64,000 nucleotides of DNA, taken from the NCBI GenBank assembly GCA_016745035.1, contig JADGDE010000008.1, forward strand, positions 1 to 64,000, in the 5' to 3' direction. The DNA is from Thiotrichales bacterium. Lineage in GTDB: Bacteria > Pseudomonadota > Gammaproteobacteria > Beggiatoales > Beggiatoaceae. Under the pieces are notes generated by a model. The model searched no databases. It was not told the origin of the DNA and saw only the letters and a list, made by a program, of their open reading frames with translations. The position numbers and the translations under genes are program-made. Of the stretch, positions 56,316 to 63,847 are shown piece after piece; the first letter of the stretch is position 1; every line of letters begins with the position of its first letter.

Positions 56316-57062
56316 TTATCCGTTATCGCTTTGTGCCAAATAAGCGACCAATAATGCTTGGGCTTGGCTTAAGCCTTGGGCAACATAGGCTTCAATTGCC
56401 TCCATATCAATGCTCTCACCATCGCCACGACCTGCCGCAGGATTAGCAATAATGGCGCAACTGGCATAACAAAGCCCCAGTTCCTTAGCCAGTACCGCCT
56501 CCGGCATAGCTGTCATACCGACAATATCGCAACCATCGCGCTCTAAGCGGTTAATTTCGGCGCTAGTCTCTAAACGTGGTCCTTGGGTGACGGCATAAAC
56601 CGCTTGAGGGTGAGCAACAATATGGTTGTCTTTGGCAACACGCAATAAATCCGCAGAAAACTCAGGACAATAAGGCTGGCTGAAATCAATATGGGTCACG
56701 GGTTTATCTGGGGCTTCAAAAAACGTATGTTGCCGTCCCCAAGTGTAATCAATTAATTGATCAGGAATGACCAAATCAGCATTTTTCATCTCGGCATTGA
56801 TAGCCCCAACAGCGGCGAGAGAAAAAATCCGTTGAACACCAATTTTTTGTAAGGCCCAAATATTAGCTCGATAATTAATTTGATGGGGGGGAATGCTGTG
56901 ACTGCTGCCATGCCGCGCTAAAAATACCACCTGTTTACCTTGATAACGCCCATATAAAAGGGGTGATGAGGGCAGCCCATAAGGGGTTTGCACGACTTGC
57001 CGACGTTCTAATTCCAATCCTGGAAATTTATCAACACCAGTACCACCAATCACTGCGAGCAT
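56316..57062 (-). CDS. S-methyl-5'-thioinosine phosphorylase (MTAP/PNP family)
   Basis: Phosphorolysis of S-methyl-5'-thioinosine (or methylthioadenosine) in purine and methionine salvage. The 248 residues show the MTAP/PNP family motifs GGTGVDKFPG, LARHGSSHSIPPHQINYRANIWALQ, QGPRLETSAEINRLERDGCDIVGMTAMPEA and a C-terminal NPAAG. The AAVGAINAEM segment and length suit the gammaproteobacterial methylthioinosine-specific branch; classical MTAP or purine phosphorylase activity cannot be excluded. The gene is monocistronic, with its own terminator and a repeated motif upstream. Confidence 0.87.
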   Translation of the reverse strand: MLAVIGGTGVDKFPGLELERRQVVQTPYGLPSSPLLYGRYQGKQVVFLARHGSSHSIPPHQINYRANIWALQKIGVQRIFSLAAVGAINAEMKNADLVIPDQLIDYTWGRQHTFFEAPDKPVTHIDFSQPYCPEFSADLLRVAKDNHIVAHPQAVYAVTQGPRLETSAEINRLERDGCDIVGMTAMPEAVLAKELGLCYASCAIIANPAAGRGDGESIDMEAIEAYVAQGLSQAQALLVAYLAQSDNG

Positions 57063-57073
57063 GTTGTTATATC

Positions 57074-57108
57074 CTTAGCACAAACAAAAGCCGAATCTTA
57101 GCACAAAC
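57074..57108 (-). promoter_or_regulatory. Two direct repeats upstream of methylthioinosine phosphorylase (possible operator)
   Basis: The 12-mer GTTTGTGCTAAG occurs twice on the minus strand, at 57108-57097 and 57085-57074. The 23-bp spacing puts the copies on about the same face of the helix. They lie 12-46 bp ahead of the start codon, where a regulator or RNA polymerase would bind. No known regulator is recognised. Confidence 0.45.
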
Positions 57109-57216
57109 CACGACGATAAAAGCGAGCAGATCATGGCTTCAGAGTCTATGCGGAGTATGGGAGTCGTCGCGGAAATCAGATGTTTTGAGGCTAATTGCGT
57201 GGTTTTGTGAGGCGAA

Positions 57217-57250
57217 CTTAACGACGAGTGAGTCGTTAAGAATCCTTTTT
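57217..57250 (+). terminator. Stem-loop with T-tract on the plus strand, no matching gene
   Basis: CTTAACGAC (57217-57225) and GTCGTTAAG (57232-57240) form a perfect 9-bp stem with a 6-base loop, followed on the plus strand by AATCCTTTTTCTTG. No plus-strand protein gene precedes it, so it might end a small RNA transcribed from about 57110. On the minus strand it lies 87 bp after radC, without a T-run. Confidence 0.45.
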
Positions 57251-57326
57251 CTTGAATAAAAGCGCGGAATTAGACCAAAATAGTGGATTTGTAGCAGATT
57301 ATTCATATTTCGCATAGACTCTCAAA

Positions 57327-58025
57327 CTATAATAATCCCAGTTCTGCTAATGATTGAATTTGATTGCCGACAATCAAATGGTCATGCACTTGTATTTCTA
57401 ATTTGACTAACAACGATTTCAACGCCTGAGTTAATTCGATGTCAGCTTGACTCGGTTCACTGTGTCCAGAGGGGTGGTTGTGGGCAAAAATGACCGCAGC
57501 AGCATTGTGCAATAAGCATTGATGAACGATTTCTCGTGGATGAACATGGGTTTTTTGCAAACTGCCTTGAAATAATTCCTGATAACTGATGACTTGATTT
57601 TGATTATCTAAAAATAGCACCGCAAAAACCTCTGAGCGTTTATCCCGCAAACGTTGGGCGAGAAAGTTTTTAGTTGCCGTTGGTGAGTCCAATGTGTCGT
57701 GGCGACCTATTTCAATACGCAAATAGCGTTGAATAAGTTCTTTAGCCGCATGTAATTGCACGTACTTGGCTTGCCCCAAACCTTTGACTTGCGAAAATGC
57801 CCGAAAATCGGCATTTAACAAGCCCCGCAAATCACCAAAGATACGTAATAATTCTTGTGCCAGTTGTAAGACATTTTTTCCCCGCACGCCCGTGCGTAAA
57901 AAAATAGCCAATAATTCAGCATCACTCAAGGCTTCCGCGCCTTGCTGTAAAAATTTTTCACGGGGTCTTTCTGAGGCAAGCCAAGCGCTGACACGCTGTC
58001 CTGATTCTAATTTATTCTTTAACAT
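57327..58025 (-). CDS. radC: RadC-family JAMM-domain protein
   Basis: DNA-repair-associated or mobile-element-associated protein of uncertain function. The 232 residues have a helix-hairpin-helix part (about 20-100, GAEALSDAELLAIFLRTGVRGKNVLQLAQELL and LGQAKYVQLHAAKEL) and the C-terminal JAMM metalloprotease-like motif HNHPSGHSEPSQAD. The ATG at 58025 is preferred because the family N-terminus (SAWLASERPREK) follows shortly. The 25 in-frame residues further upstream are encoded by an inverted-repeat element. Confidence 0.92.
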   Translation of the reverse strand: MLKNKLESGQRVSAWLASERPREKFLQQGAEALSDAELLAIFLRTGVRGKNVLQLAQELLRIFGDLRGLLNADFRAFSQVKGLGQAKYVQLHAAKELIQRYLRIEIGRHDTLDSPTATKNFLAQRLRDKRSEVFAVLFLDNQNQVISYQELFQGSLQKTHVHPREIVHQCLLHNAAAVIFAHNHPSGHSEPSQADIELTQALKSLLVKLEIQVHDHLIVGNQIQSLAELGLL

Positions 58026-58049
58026 GAATAGAGCCTGAAAATAAATATA

Positions 58050-58138
58050 ATTTGATGTATGCACTAAGCCAGTTTTGGTCACAACAGAGTGACTTACCAC
58101 CTGCCTAGTGGTATTTAGCCTTTGCCTAACATCAGTTA
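58050..58138 (-). repeat. TAACTGA-type inverted-repeat element, short form, immediately upstream of radC
   Basis: Left end TTTGATGTATGCACTAAGCC (decayed), right end GCCTAACATCAGTTA. GTCAC/GTGAC near 58078-58092 forms the inner stem, and CACCTGCCTAGTGG matches the other copies. It begins 25 bp upstream of the radC start, so the radC promoter must lie in or beyond the element. Confidence 0.75.
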
Positions 58139-58215
58139 GTTATTGATATTGAGTATGAAAAAGTTTTTGCTTAACATTTAGTTAGTTATGTATAATAACT
58201 GCCATTACTATGACA

Positions 58216-58322
58216 AATTGATGCATATAATTCAATCGCTATGTGCAATAAACTGATTAAACTGTTTGCACCTGTCTAGTGATATTTAGCCGTAGAATGA
58301 GGAATTAAGAAGCCTTTTCTTT
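58216..58322 (-). repeat. Badly degenerate TAACTGA-type element
   Basis: CACCTGTCTAGTGATATTTAGCCGTAG and AGAAGCCTTTTCT (about 58269-58320) match internal blocks of minus-oriented long copies, but neither terminal repeat is well preserved. It lies between two better copies in the 618-bp gene-free stretch 58026-58643. Confidence 0.5.
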
Positions 58323-58325
58323 AAA

Positions 58326-58460
58326 AATTGATGTTACGCAAAGGCTTATCAATGCCCCAAAAGGCAAAAAATCGTCATTGCTCCACGGCTAAATACGACT
58401 AGGCGGGTGGCAAACCACTATACTGTGACAAAAATTAGGTTTAGTGCGTAATATCAGTTA
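58326..58460 (+). repeat. TAACTGA-type inverted-repeat element, long form
   Basis: Left end AATTGATGTTACGCAAAGGC, right end TTAGTGCGTAATATCAGTTA. The T-rich hairpin is replaced by GCCCCAAAAGGC, and GGCTAAATACGACTAGGCGGGTGG is retained. It ends about 180 bp before hvfA. The stretch 58461-58643 should contain the hvfA promoter; TTGACT (about 58551) is the best -35 candidate but no convincing -10 was found. Confidence 0.82.
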
Positions 58461-58643
58461 ATAATGTTGCTTGAGATAAAAAGCGATATTTTTGGCCATT
58501 TTTTCGGCACATAAATGTGTCTTAAGTTCAAGGCTAAAAAATACTTGACTTTTTCTATAAGGATAAGCAAAAATGACACACACGTCTTGCTTCTATATAT
58601 TAGAACTTGATGATATATAAACATTTTTACGGAGTCGAATCTC

Positions 58644-59114
58644 ATGGCAAAAACCAATAAAACTTTAGCCCTCGCAATTGGTGCAAGCTTAGTCGCAGGT
58701 GGTTCTTTAACTGGCGCAATGGCAAGCAGCCAAAGCAATCCTTTTGAAATGACCGAGCTTTCCTCAGGTTATCAAGTTGTGGTTGCCAGCAAAGACGGCG
58801 AAGGCAAGTGTGGTGAAGGCAAATGCGGCGGTGATAAAGGCGCAGCGGCTGGTGGCGACAAAGGCAAAGAAGGCAAGTGTGGCGAAGGCAAATGCGGCGG
58901 TGATAAAGGCGCAGCGGCTGGTGGCGACAAAGGCAAAGAAGGCAAATGTGGCGAAGGCAAATGCGGTGGCGATAAAGGCGCTGCTGGTGCTGACAAAGGC
59001 AAAGAAGGCAAGTGTGGCGAAGGCAAATGCGGTGGCGATAAAGGCGCTGCTGGCGCTGACAAAGGCAAAGAAGGTAAATGTGGCGAAGGCAAATGCGGTG
59101 GCGATAAAAAATAA
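58644..59114 (+). CDS. hvfA: HvfA-family EGKCG RiPP precursor (copper-binding metallophore)
   Basis: Exported ribosomal peptide whose cysteines are expected to be converted to oxazolone/thioamide pairs that bind copper, as established for the HvfA family of Haemophilus influenzae. The 156 residues have a Sec signal peptide (1-27, ending TGAMA), a short leader-like region (28-52, with the family NPFEMTELSSGYQ) and a core (53-156). The core holds five units of EGKCGEGKCGGDK separated by glycine-, alanine- and lysine-rich linkers, giving ten EGKCG motifs and ten cysteines. GGAG lies 9 bases upstream of the ATG. It is followed by a terminator and then the maturation genes. Confidence 0.92.
   Translation: MAKTNKTLALAIGASLVAGGSLTGAMASSQSNPFEMTELSSGYQVVVASKDGEGKCGEGKCGGDKGAAAGGDKGKEGKCGEGKCGGDKGAAAGGDKGKEGKCGEGKCGGDKGAAGADKGKEGKCGEGKCGGDKGAAGADKGKEGKCGEGKCGGDKK
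58800..59111 (+). repeat. Five tandem core-peptide repeats in hvfA
   Basis: Units of 69, 69, 66, 66 and a final 42 bp. Each begins GAAGGCAARTGTGG and encodes a doubled EGKCG followed by GGDK. Linkers change from GAAAGGDKGK in the first two units to GAAGADKGK in the next two. High nucleotide identity suggests recent duplication. Confidence 0.93.
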
Positions 59115-59139
59115 GTCTGTTTTTTAACGCAATAGCCAA

Positions 59140-59197
59140 GGAGGCTGTCCTCGGGCAGTCTCCTGAAGTATGCTATCTCTGGCATACTTTTTTTCCC
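59140..59197 (+). terminator. Tandem stem-loops ending in a T-tract between precursor and maturation genes
   Basis: GGAGGCTG (59140-59147) pairs with CAGTCTCC (59156-59163) with one wobble. Then AAGTATGC (59166-59173) pairs with GCATACTT (59182-59189), followed by TTTTT. As an intrinsic terminator in mid-operon it would make precursor mRNA more abundant than mRNA for the modification enzymes. Confidence 0.85.
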
Positions 59198-59221
59198 CTT
59201 CCTCACCCCGTTCTATTGCTT

Positions 59222-59830
59222 ATGAATCCCCTGATTAAAGTCGCTGTACAAGCGCAATCCCTACTCGATAGTTTTACTCAATATTTAAGTTTTTTAGCCC
59301 CGCTAGCCCTGCGCTTATATCTTGCGCCAGTTTTTTTTATCGCCGGCATGAACAAAGTCGATGGCTTTGATAACATCGTCCAATGGTTTGGTAACCCTGA
59401 TTGGGGCCTAGGTTTGCCAGCACCGTACTTCATGGCATTAATGGCAACTGGGACAGAAGTCATCGGTGCGGTGTGTTTGCTTATCGGCCTTGGTGTGCGC
59501 TGGGTTTCCATTCCCTTGATGGTGACGATGTTAGTGGCTATTTTTACCGTGCATTTACAACATGGCTGGCAAGCAGTGGCAGATAAAATGTCGCCTTTTC
59601 CACCCGAAGACATTGATGGCAGCCTTGAACGTTTGAGCATGGCGCGACAAATATTACAAGAACATGGCAATTATAGTTGGCTGACAGAAAACGGCAATTT
59701 TGTCATCAGCAATAACGGCATCGAATGGGCAACGACCTATTTTATTATGTTACTGGCTTTATTGATGCTTGGCGCGGGGAAATATGTTAGCCTCGACTAC
59801 GTCATTCGGAAAAAATATCAATCAGCATAA
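59222..59830 (+). CDS. hvfX: DoxX-family membrane protein (HvfX-like)
   Basis: Inner-membrane protein of the DoxX family found in HvfA/bufferin operons, with a presumed role in copper-RiPP maturation or redox. About 202 residues with four helices (roughly 28-48, 70-92, 96-116 and 170-190). Typical motifs are LALRLYLAPVFFIAGMNKV, MATGTEVIGAVCLLIGLGVRW and VHLQHGW, plus a soluble insertion (about 123-165). The ATG at 59222 is preferred to an in-frame TTG at 59216; neither has a visible Shine-Dalgarno sequence, so translation may be weak. The next gene starts 9 bp downstream. Confidence 0.86.
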   Translation: MNPLIKVAVQAQSLLDSFTQYLSFLAPLALRLYLAPVFFIAGMNKVDGFDNIVQWFGNPDWGLGLPAPYFMALMATGTEVIGAVCLLIGLGVRWVSIPLMVTMLVAIFTVHLQHGWQAVADKMSPFPPEDIDGSLERLSMARQILQEHGNYSWLTENGNFVISNNGIEWATTYFIMLLALLMLGAGKYVSLDYVIRKKYQSA

Positions 59831-59839
59831 GGGGGCGAT

Positions 59840-60703
59840 ATGCGCGAAAATAATCCGATTCAAACTGATGCTGGTGTAGGCTTAGGACTGCGCCGTGGTC
59901 AATTAATGGAAGAGCTGGAGCAACAACAGCCGGATAATATCGACTTTTTTGAAGTCGCGCCCGAAAACTGGATTCCGATGGGCGGCAGTTTGGGCAAACG
60001 TTTTCGCGCCTTTACCGAACGCCACCCCTTTGTCCTCCACGGCTTATCCCTGTCTATCGGTAGTCCTGCACCTTTGGATGAAACCTTTGTTCACAGCGTC
60101 AAAGACTTTATGGACGAGCATGGTATTCGTGCTTATAGCGAACACCTAAGCTATTGTTCTGATGATGGACATTTATACGATTTAATGCCGATACCGTTCA
60201 CCGAAGCCGCGATAGATTACGTCTCTGAGCGGATTTTGCGCGTTCAAGACATTATCGGGCAACGGATGGCGATAGAAAATGTCTCCTATTACGCCGCACC
60301 CGGTAAAGAAATGGCCGAAATTGATTTTATCAAGGCGATTTTAGACAAGGCTGATTGTGATTTGCTTATCGACGTGAATAATATTTATGTCAACTCGGTT
60401 AATCATAACTATGATGCGGCTGAGTATCTCAAGGCTTTACCGAAAGAGCGCATTGCTTACGGGCACATCGCAGGGCATTACAACGAAGCCAAAGATCTGA
60501 TTGTCGATACCCACGGTGCGGATGTCATCGACCCGGTGTGGTCATTGTTGGAAGTCGCTTACGAACATGCAGGTTTATTCCCAACTTTGTTAGAACGCGA
60601 TTTTAATATCCCGCCTTTGGCTGAGGTTTTAGCAGAGCTTGAGCAAATCCGCCAAATTCAAGCCAATTACCAAAGCAAACAAGGCACGGGCACGCATGGC
60701 TAG
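59840..60703 (+). CDS. hvfB: DUF692/MNIO multinuclear iron enzyme (HvfB-like)
   Basis: Cytoplasmic iron-dependent oxidative enzyme of the MbnB/HvfB family (DUF692) that modifies precursor cysteines. The 287-residue TIM barrel shows the expected metal-ligand segments: FEVAPENW, VLHGLSLSIG, YSEHLSYC, MAIENVSYY, LLIDVNNIYVNSVNH, YGHIAGHY, DTHGADVIDP and LLERDFNIPP. It forms an operon with the DoxX gene (9 bp upstream) and overlaps hvfC by 8 bp in the ATGGCTAG arrangement. Confidence 0.94.
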   Translation: MRENNPIQTDAGVGLGLRRGQLMEELEQQQPDNIDFFEVAPENWIPMGGSLGKRFRAFTERHPFVLHGLSLSIGSPAPLDETFVHSVKDFMDEHGIRAYSEHLSYCSDDGHLYDLMPIPFTEAAIDYVSERILRVQDIIGQRMAIENVSYYAAPGKEMAEIDFIKAILDKADCDLLIDVNNIYVNSVNHNYDAAEYLKALPKERIAYGHIAGHYNEAKDLIVDTHGADVIDPVWSLLEVAYEHAGLFPTLLERDFNIPPLAEVLAELEQIRQIQANYQSKQGTGTHG

Positions 60704-61448
60704 TTTTCAACAAACCCAGCGGGCTTTTAGCGCCCAAATTCGCCAACTCGACGGCGCTGCCGCGCTTGAAGATGTGCCCACACAGCGCCTACAAGTCTAT
60801 CAAGAATTATTTTTTAACAATGTTCGTGGCTTTTTAGATAATGGTTTTCCGGTGCTACGGAGCTTATATACGGATGACAACTGGGAACAACTGGCGCGGG
60901 ATTTTTTTGCCCATCACCATTGCCAAACCCCCTATTTTGCCGAAATCTCACAAGAATTTTTAAGCTTTTTGCACGATGAATATGAAGTCAAAGACTCAGA
61001 CCCGGCGTTTTTATGGGAGCTGGCACATTATGAATGGGCAGAATTAGCCCTGATGAGCGCTAAAATCGAGGTGGATTGGACAGCCTATAATCGCCAAGGC
61101 GACTTATTAGCACAGCGGCTGATTCTCTCTCCGGTGGCGCAATGCCTGCGTTACAACTGGGCTGTGCATACCATCAGCGATGAACAAGTTCCCGATACCC
61201 CCGAAGAAACCCACATTATCATTTATCGTGACCCCGATGATGAGGTGCGTTTTATCGAAGCGAACCCAGTGTTAGCGCGTTTGTTTGAACTCTTACAAGC
61301 AGATGCGGGTTGTAATCGGGCAAAAAATTTGATTTTGCAAATTGCCGAAGAATTACAACACCCCAATCCTGAAATGGTTGTCCAAGGCGGTTTGCAAATG
61401 CTGACCCGTTTACAACATCTGCATATTATTCTCGGTTCTCAGTCCTAA
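60696..61448 (+). CDS. hvfC: DUF2063 RiPP maturation partner (HvfC-like)
   Basis: Partner protein that presents the precursor to the DUF692 enzyme. The 250 residues have an N-terminal DUF2063 domain (about 1-95, FQQTQRAFSAQIRQLDGAAAL and YQELFFNNVRGFLDNGFPVLRSLY) and a C-terminal domain typical of HvfC/BufC proteins (RDPDDEVRFIEANPVLARLFELLQ). The ATG at 60696, overlapping the hvfB stop, is preferred over an in-frame upstream codon (60639) lying inside hvfB. It completes the hvfA-X-B-C set. Confidence 0.92.
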   Translation: MASFQQTQRAFSAQIRQLDGAAALEDVPTQRLQVYQELFFNNVRGFLDNGFPVLRSLYTDDNWEQLARDFFAHHHCQTPYFAEISQEFLSFLHDEYEVKDSDPAFLWELAHYEWAELALMSAKIEVDWTAYNRQGDLLAQRLILSPVAQCLRYNWAVHTISDEQVPDTPEETHIIIYRDPDDEVRFIEANPVLARLFELLQADAGCNRAKNLILQIAEELQHPNPEMVVQGGLQMLTRLQHLHIILGSQS

Positions 61449-61488
61449 TAGGACACTTTTACCCTCTTTTTAAGCTTTAGGAGCTTAC

Positions 61489-61962
61489 ATGAAAAACAGC
61501 TTAATTTTACTTTCACTCTTACTGGGGTTTAGTCTTAACGTCAGCGCCGAGCTAGTTGATGACAGTGGTACAAGCATTATTTATAGCCTCGAAGACGATT
61601 TCGAGATGACCAAAGAAAATGTCATCATGGCAATTGAAAACCAAGGCTTAAAAGTCAGCGGCGAACTACACATTCAAGAAATGATGCAACGCACGGCTAA
61701 AGATTTGGGCTTTGATAAAGCCGTGTATGAACAAGCCGAGGCGATTGAGTTTTGCAGCGCGGTGTTTTCCCACAAAATGACCCAAGTACACCCTGTCAAT
61801 GCGACCATGTGCCCGTTTACCGTGGTGATTTACAGCAAAGCGGGTAAGCCCGAAACCATTTATTTAGCCTTTAGAAAACCACAATTAATGGGTGATGGCA
61901 AAGCTTTGGAAGCTGAAATTATCCAATTTATGCGCACCATTGTTGAAGAAGTCAGCGAATAA
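61489..61962 (+). CDS. Secreted DUF302 protein
   Basis: Periplasmic protein of 157 residues with a signal peptide (1-20, ending NVSA) and a DUF302 domain (about 40-150; for example MAIENQGLKVSGELHIQEMM and VHPVNATMCPFTVVIYSKAG). Two cysteines are present (EFCSAVF and TMCPF). A TAGGAG ribosome binding site precedes the ATG. It lies 40 bp after hvfC and may be co-transcribed with the RiPP operon; DUF302 function is not well established. Confidence 0.85.
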   Translation: MKNSLILLSLLLGFSLNVSAELVDDSGTSIIYSLEDDFEMTKENVIMAIENQGLKVSGELHIQEMMQRTAKDLGFDKAVYEQAEAIEFCSAVFSHKMTQVHPVNATMCPFTVVIYSKAGKPETIYLAFRKPQLMGDGKALEAEIIQFMRTIVEEVSE

Positions 61963-62065
61963 CCCCGGCTTAAGCGACATCTCGGTTTATACAAACAGGT
62001 GTCGCTAAATATTTCAAATCATCGGGATAAAGCGCTGGCATCAACTGAAAACGACGGTAAGTACA

Positions 62066-63847
62066 ATGCCGATCAAAAAAGCCATCCATCTGCTATACGC
62101 CCCGACAGATTATTGCAATATGCGTTGTCAATATTGCTATTTGGGCGATTTAACCGAGAAAAAACCGGATCATAAAGCGGTTTTGCATACCTTGGATTTT
62201 ACCCTCAAGGCTTTGTTAGAACGCGGTTATTTACCTTTTAATTTATCTTTTCATGGCGGCGAGGTGACGACTTTGCCGAGTGCGACGCTAGATGCCTTGT
62301 TTAGCATTGCCGCCAAGCATTACCAGCAGCACGGCGAGGCGATCAAAGCCCAAGGCTTCCAGCTCAATCCGCTGCATATCAAAACCAATTTACTCAATTT
62401 TCAAAAACATGTGCCAGTGTTTCTCAAGCATCAGGTTTCTATCAGTGGCAGTGTCGATTTGCCTTTGGTCTTGCACGGGCGCTTGCGTCGAGATAAACGC
62501 GGCAATAGCACCTTAGTGCGGATTCGGCGCAACCTTCAAGCATTGGCAAGCTATCCCTATCATAAAAAAATCTCCTGTGTGGTCACGCGGGCGCATTTAG
62601 CCCACATAGACGGTTTTATTGCCGATATTCATTATTTACATGAGGAGCTGGGGCTGGACATGAGCCGCTTCAATATCATGTTTGGTTTTGATAGCCCCGA
62701 TAGCCCAGCCAATGCCGAAACCCACATGCTCAGCGGCACGGAGCAAGTGGCATTTTATCAGCGCCTGAAAGCGGCTTTTGCCCACACGCCGTTGGCAAAT
62801 GCTTTCAAAACCGATTGGTTTAAGGAATTTACCCCTGAATTTTGTTGTTCGGCAAGCAACTGCGGCAATAAATTCTTTTTGTTGCAATCCGATGGCGATG
62901 TCTATGCTTGCCCGCGTGGTCAAGCCTCTAGTGCTTACCGTTATGGCAATGTCTTTAGCGATGCCATCGAGGAGATTATTGATCATGCTTGGCATGTGAT
63001 GGAGCGCAATGAAAACCGTTTGGACATCGATCCCGAATGTGCCGCCTGTGCTTATATGCCCTATTGCCATTTGGGTTGCCCTTATGTGCGCGAGAGCGCC
63101 AAGCTGACGAAAAGTTATACCTGTTTGTTACAAAAACAACTCTATCAAGACGACCCAGCGCGTTATCCGCCTTTAGCGCCTGAACGTATCGCTAGTTATA
63201 ACAAAGTTTTTTTCTTACGCAATAATTTAAAACAACTCGATACCCCGCACCGACAAAAACAAGCCTCGATTACGCCAGAATTGTATAGCGAGGAAAACCA
63301 TCTACGAGCGATTATTGCCCGCGATACAAACCTCCAAGCCCTGTATGCCGAGGATTTATTTTATCTACAAGTGGATGAACTTGAATATCCGCTGCATTCC
63401 GCTATTCTAAAAACAGAAAATGATCTGGAAGTCTTAAGCCCGCAAAATCGGGTGTATTTAAAAATGCGTGAGGATATTTTTAGCCTTGCCAGCACCGAGC
63501 TTGTGAATAATTATCTGCATATCATGGCGCTGCGCGATACCACCGTGGTCTATGGCGATGAGCAGCGCCATAAACAGGCACATTTATTTGATTATTCGCT
63601 GTATCAAGGCGCAGTGCTAGAACTCGCCCAGCAACAACAAGGGTATTATTGCCTAGAAATTAGCGCGATTTTGCAGCAACATGCGGCTTTATATCAAGAC
63701 GGTGTGCGTAATAATGTGTTTTTTACTACCAAAGCCTTGCGCGAATACCATTACAAAAAACATAAAAATAATGCCTTTTATCATCTACAGGCGATTAATT
63801 TACCGTTTCAAAATATCGAATTTTTATGGCAGGGGGCAGCAATATGA
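62066..63847 (+). CDS. Radical SAM/SPASM protein with a long C-terminal extension
   Basis: Radical S-adenosylmethionine enzyme of the sulfatase-maturase/peptide-modification type. The 593 residues have the 4Fe-4S motif CNMRCQYC (18-25), a SAM-barrel with FHGGEVT near 72 and a SPASM domain (about 265-360). The SPASM cysteines fall in CCSASNCGNKF, YACPRGQ, PECAACAYMPYCHLGCP and YTCLLQ. The last 230 residues form an extension of no recognised family, with repeated RxYHYKKH and NNVFFTT stretches. The target is unknown; no short precursor gene is seen beside it. It overlaps the next gene by ATGA. Its promoter should lie in 61963-62065; no strong ribosome binding site is visible. Confidence 0.87.
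   Translation: MPIKKAIHLLYAPTDYCNMRCQYCYLGDLTEKKPDHKAVLHTLDFTLKALLERGYLPFNLSFHGGEVTTLPSATLDALFSIAAKHYQQHGEAIKAQGFQLNPLHIKTNLLNFQKHVPVFLKHQVSISGSVDLPLVLHGRLRRDKRGNSTLVRIRRNLQALASYPYHKKISCVVTRAHLAHIDGFIADIHYLHEELGLDMSRFNIMFGFDSPDSPANAETHMLSGTEQVAFYQRLKAAFAHTPLANAFKTDWFKEFTPEFCCSASNCGNKFFLLQSDGDVYACPRGQASSAYRYGNVFSDAIEEIIDHAWHVMERNENRLDIDPECAACAYMPYCHLGCPYVRESAKLTKSYTCLLQKQLYQDDPARYPPLAPERIASYNKVFFLRNNLKQLDTPHRQKQASITPELYSEENHLRAIIARDTNLQALYAEDLFYLQVDELEYPLHSAILKTENDLEVLSPQNRVYLKMREDIFSLASTELVNNYLHIMALRDTTVVYGDEQRHKQAHLFDYSLYQGAVLELAQQQQGYYCLEISAILQQHAALYQDGVRNNVFFTTKALREYHYKKHKNNAFYHLQAINLPFQNIEFLWQGAAI

Noticed and set aside
56963..57259. Plus-strand reading frame of 98 codons upstream of methylthioinosine phosphorylase
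   Set aside because: It overlaps the phosphorylase gene antisense for a third of its length, with no recognisable domain; the hairpin at 57217 was kept as a possible RNA signal instead.
58026..58100. N-terminal extension of RadC to 58100
   Set aside because: The extra 25 residues are translated from an inverted-repeat element and are not part of the RadC family N-terminus.
58642..59206. Two minus-strand reading frames, His/Leu/Cys-rich and Pro/Ser/Leu-rich, opposite the EGKCG repeats
   Set aside because: Shadows of the tandem core repeats of the hvfA precursor; repeat composition removes stop codons on the other strand.
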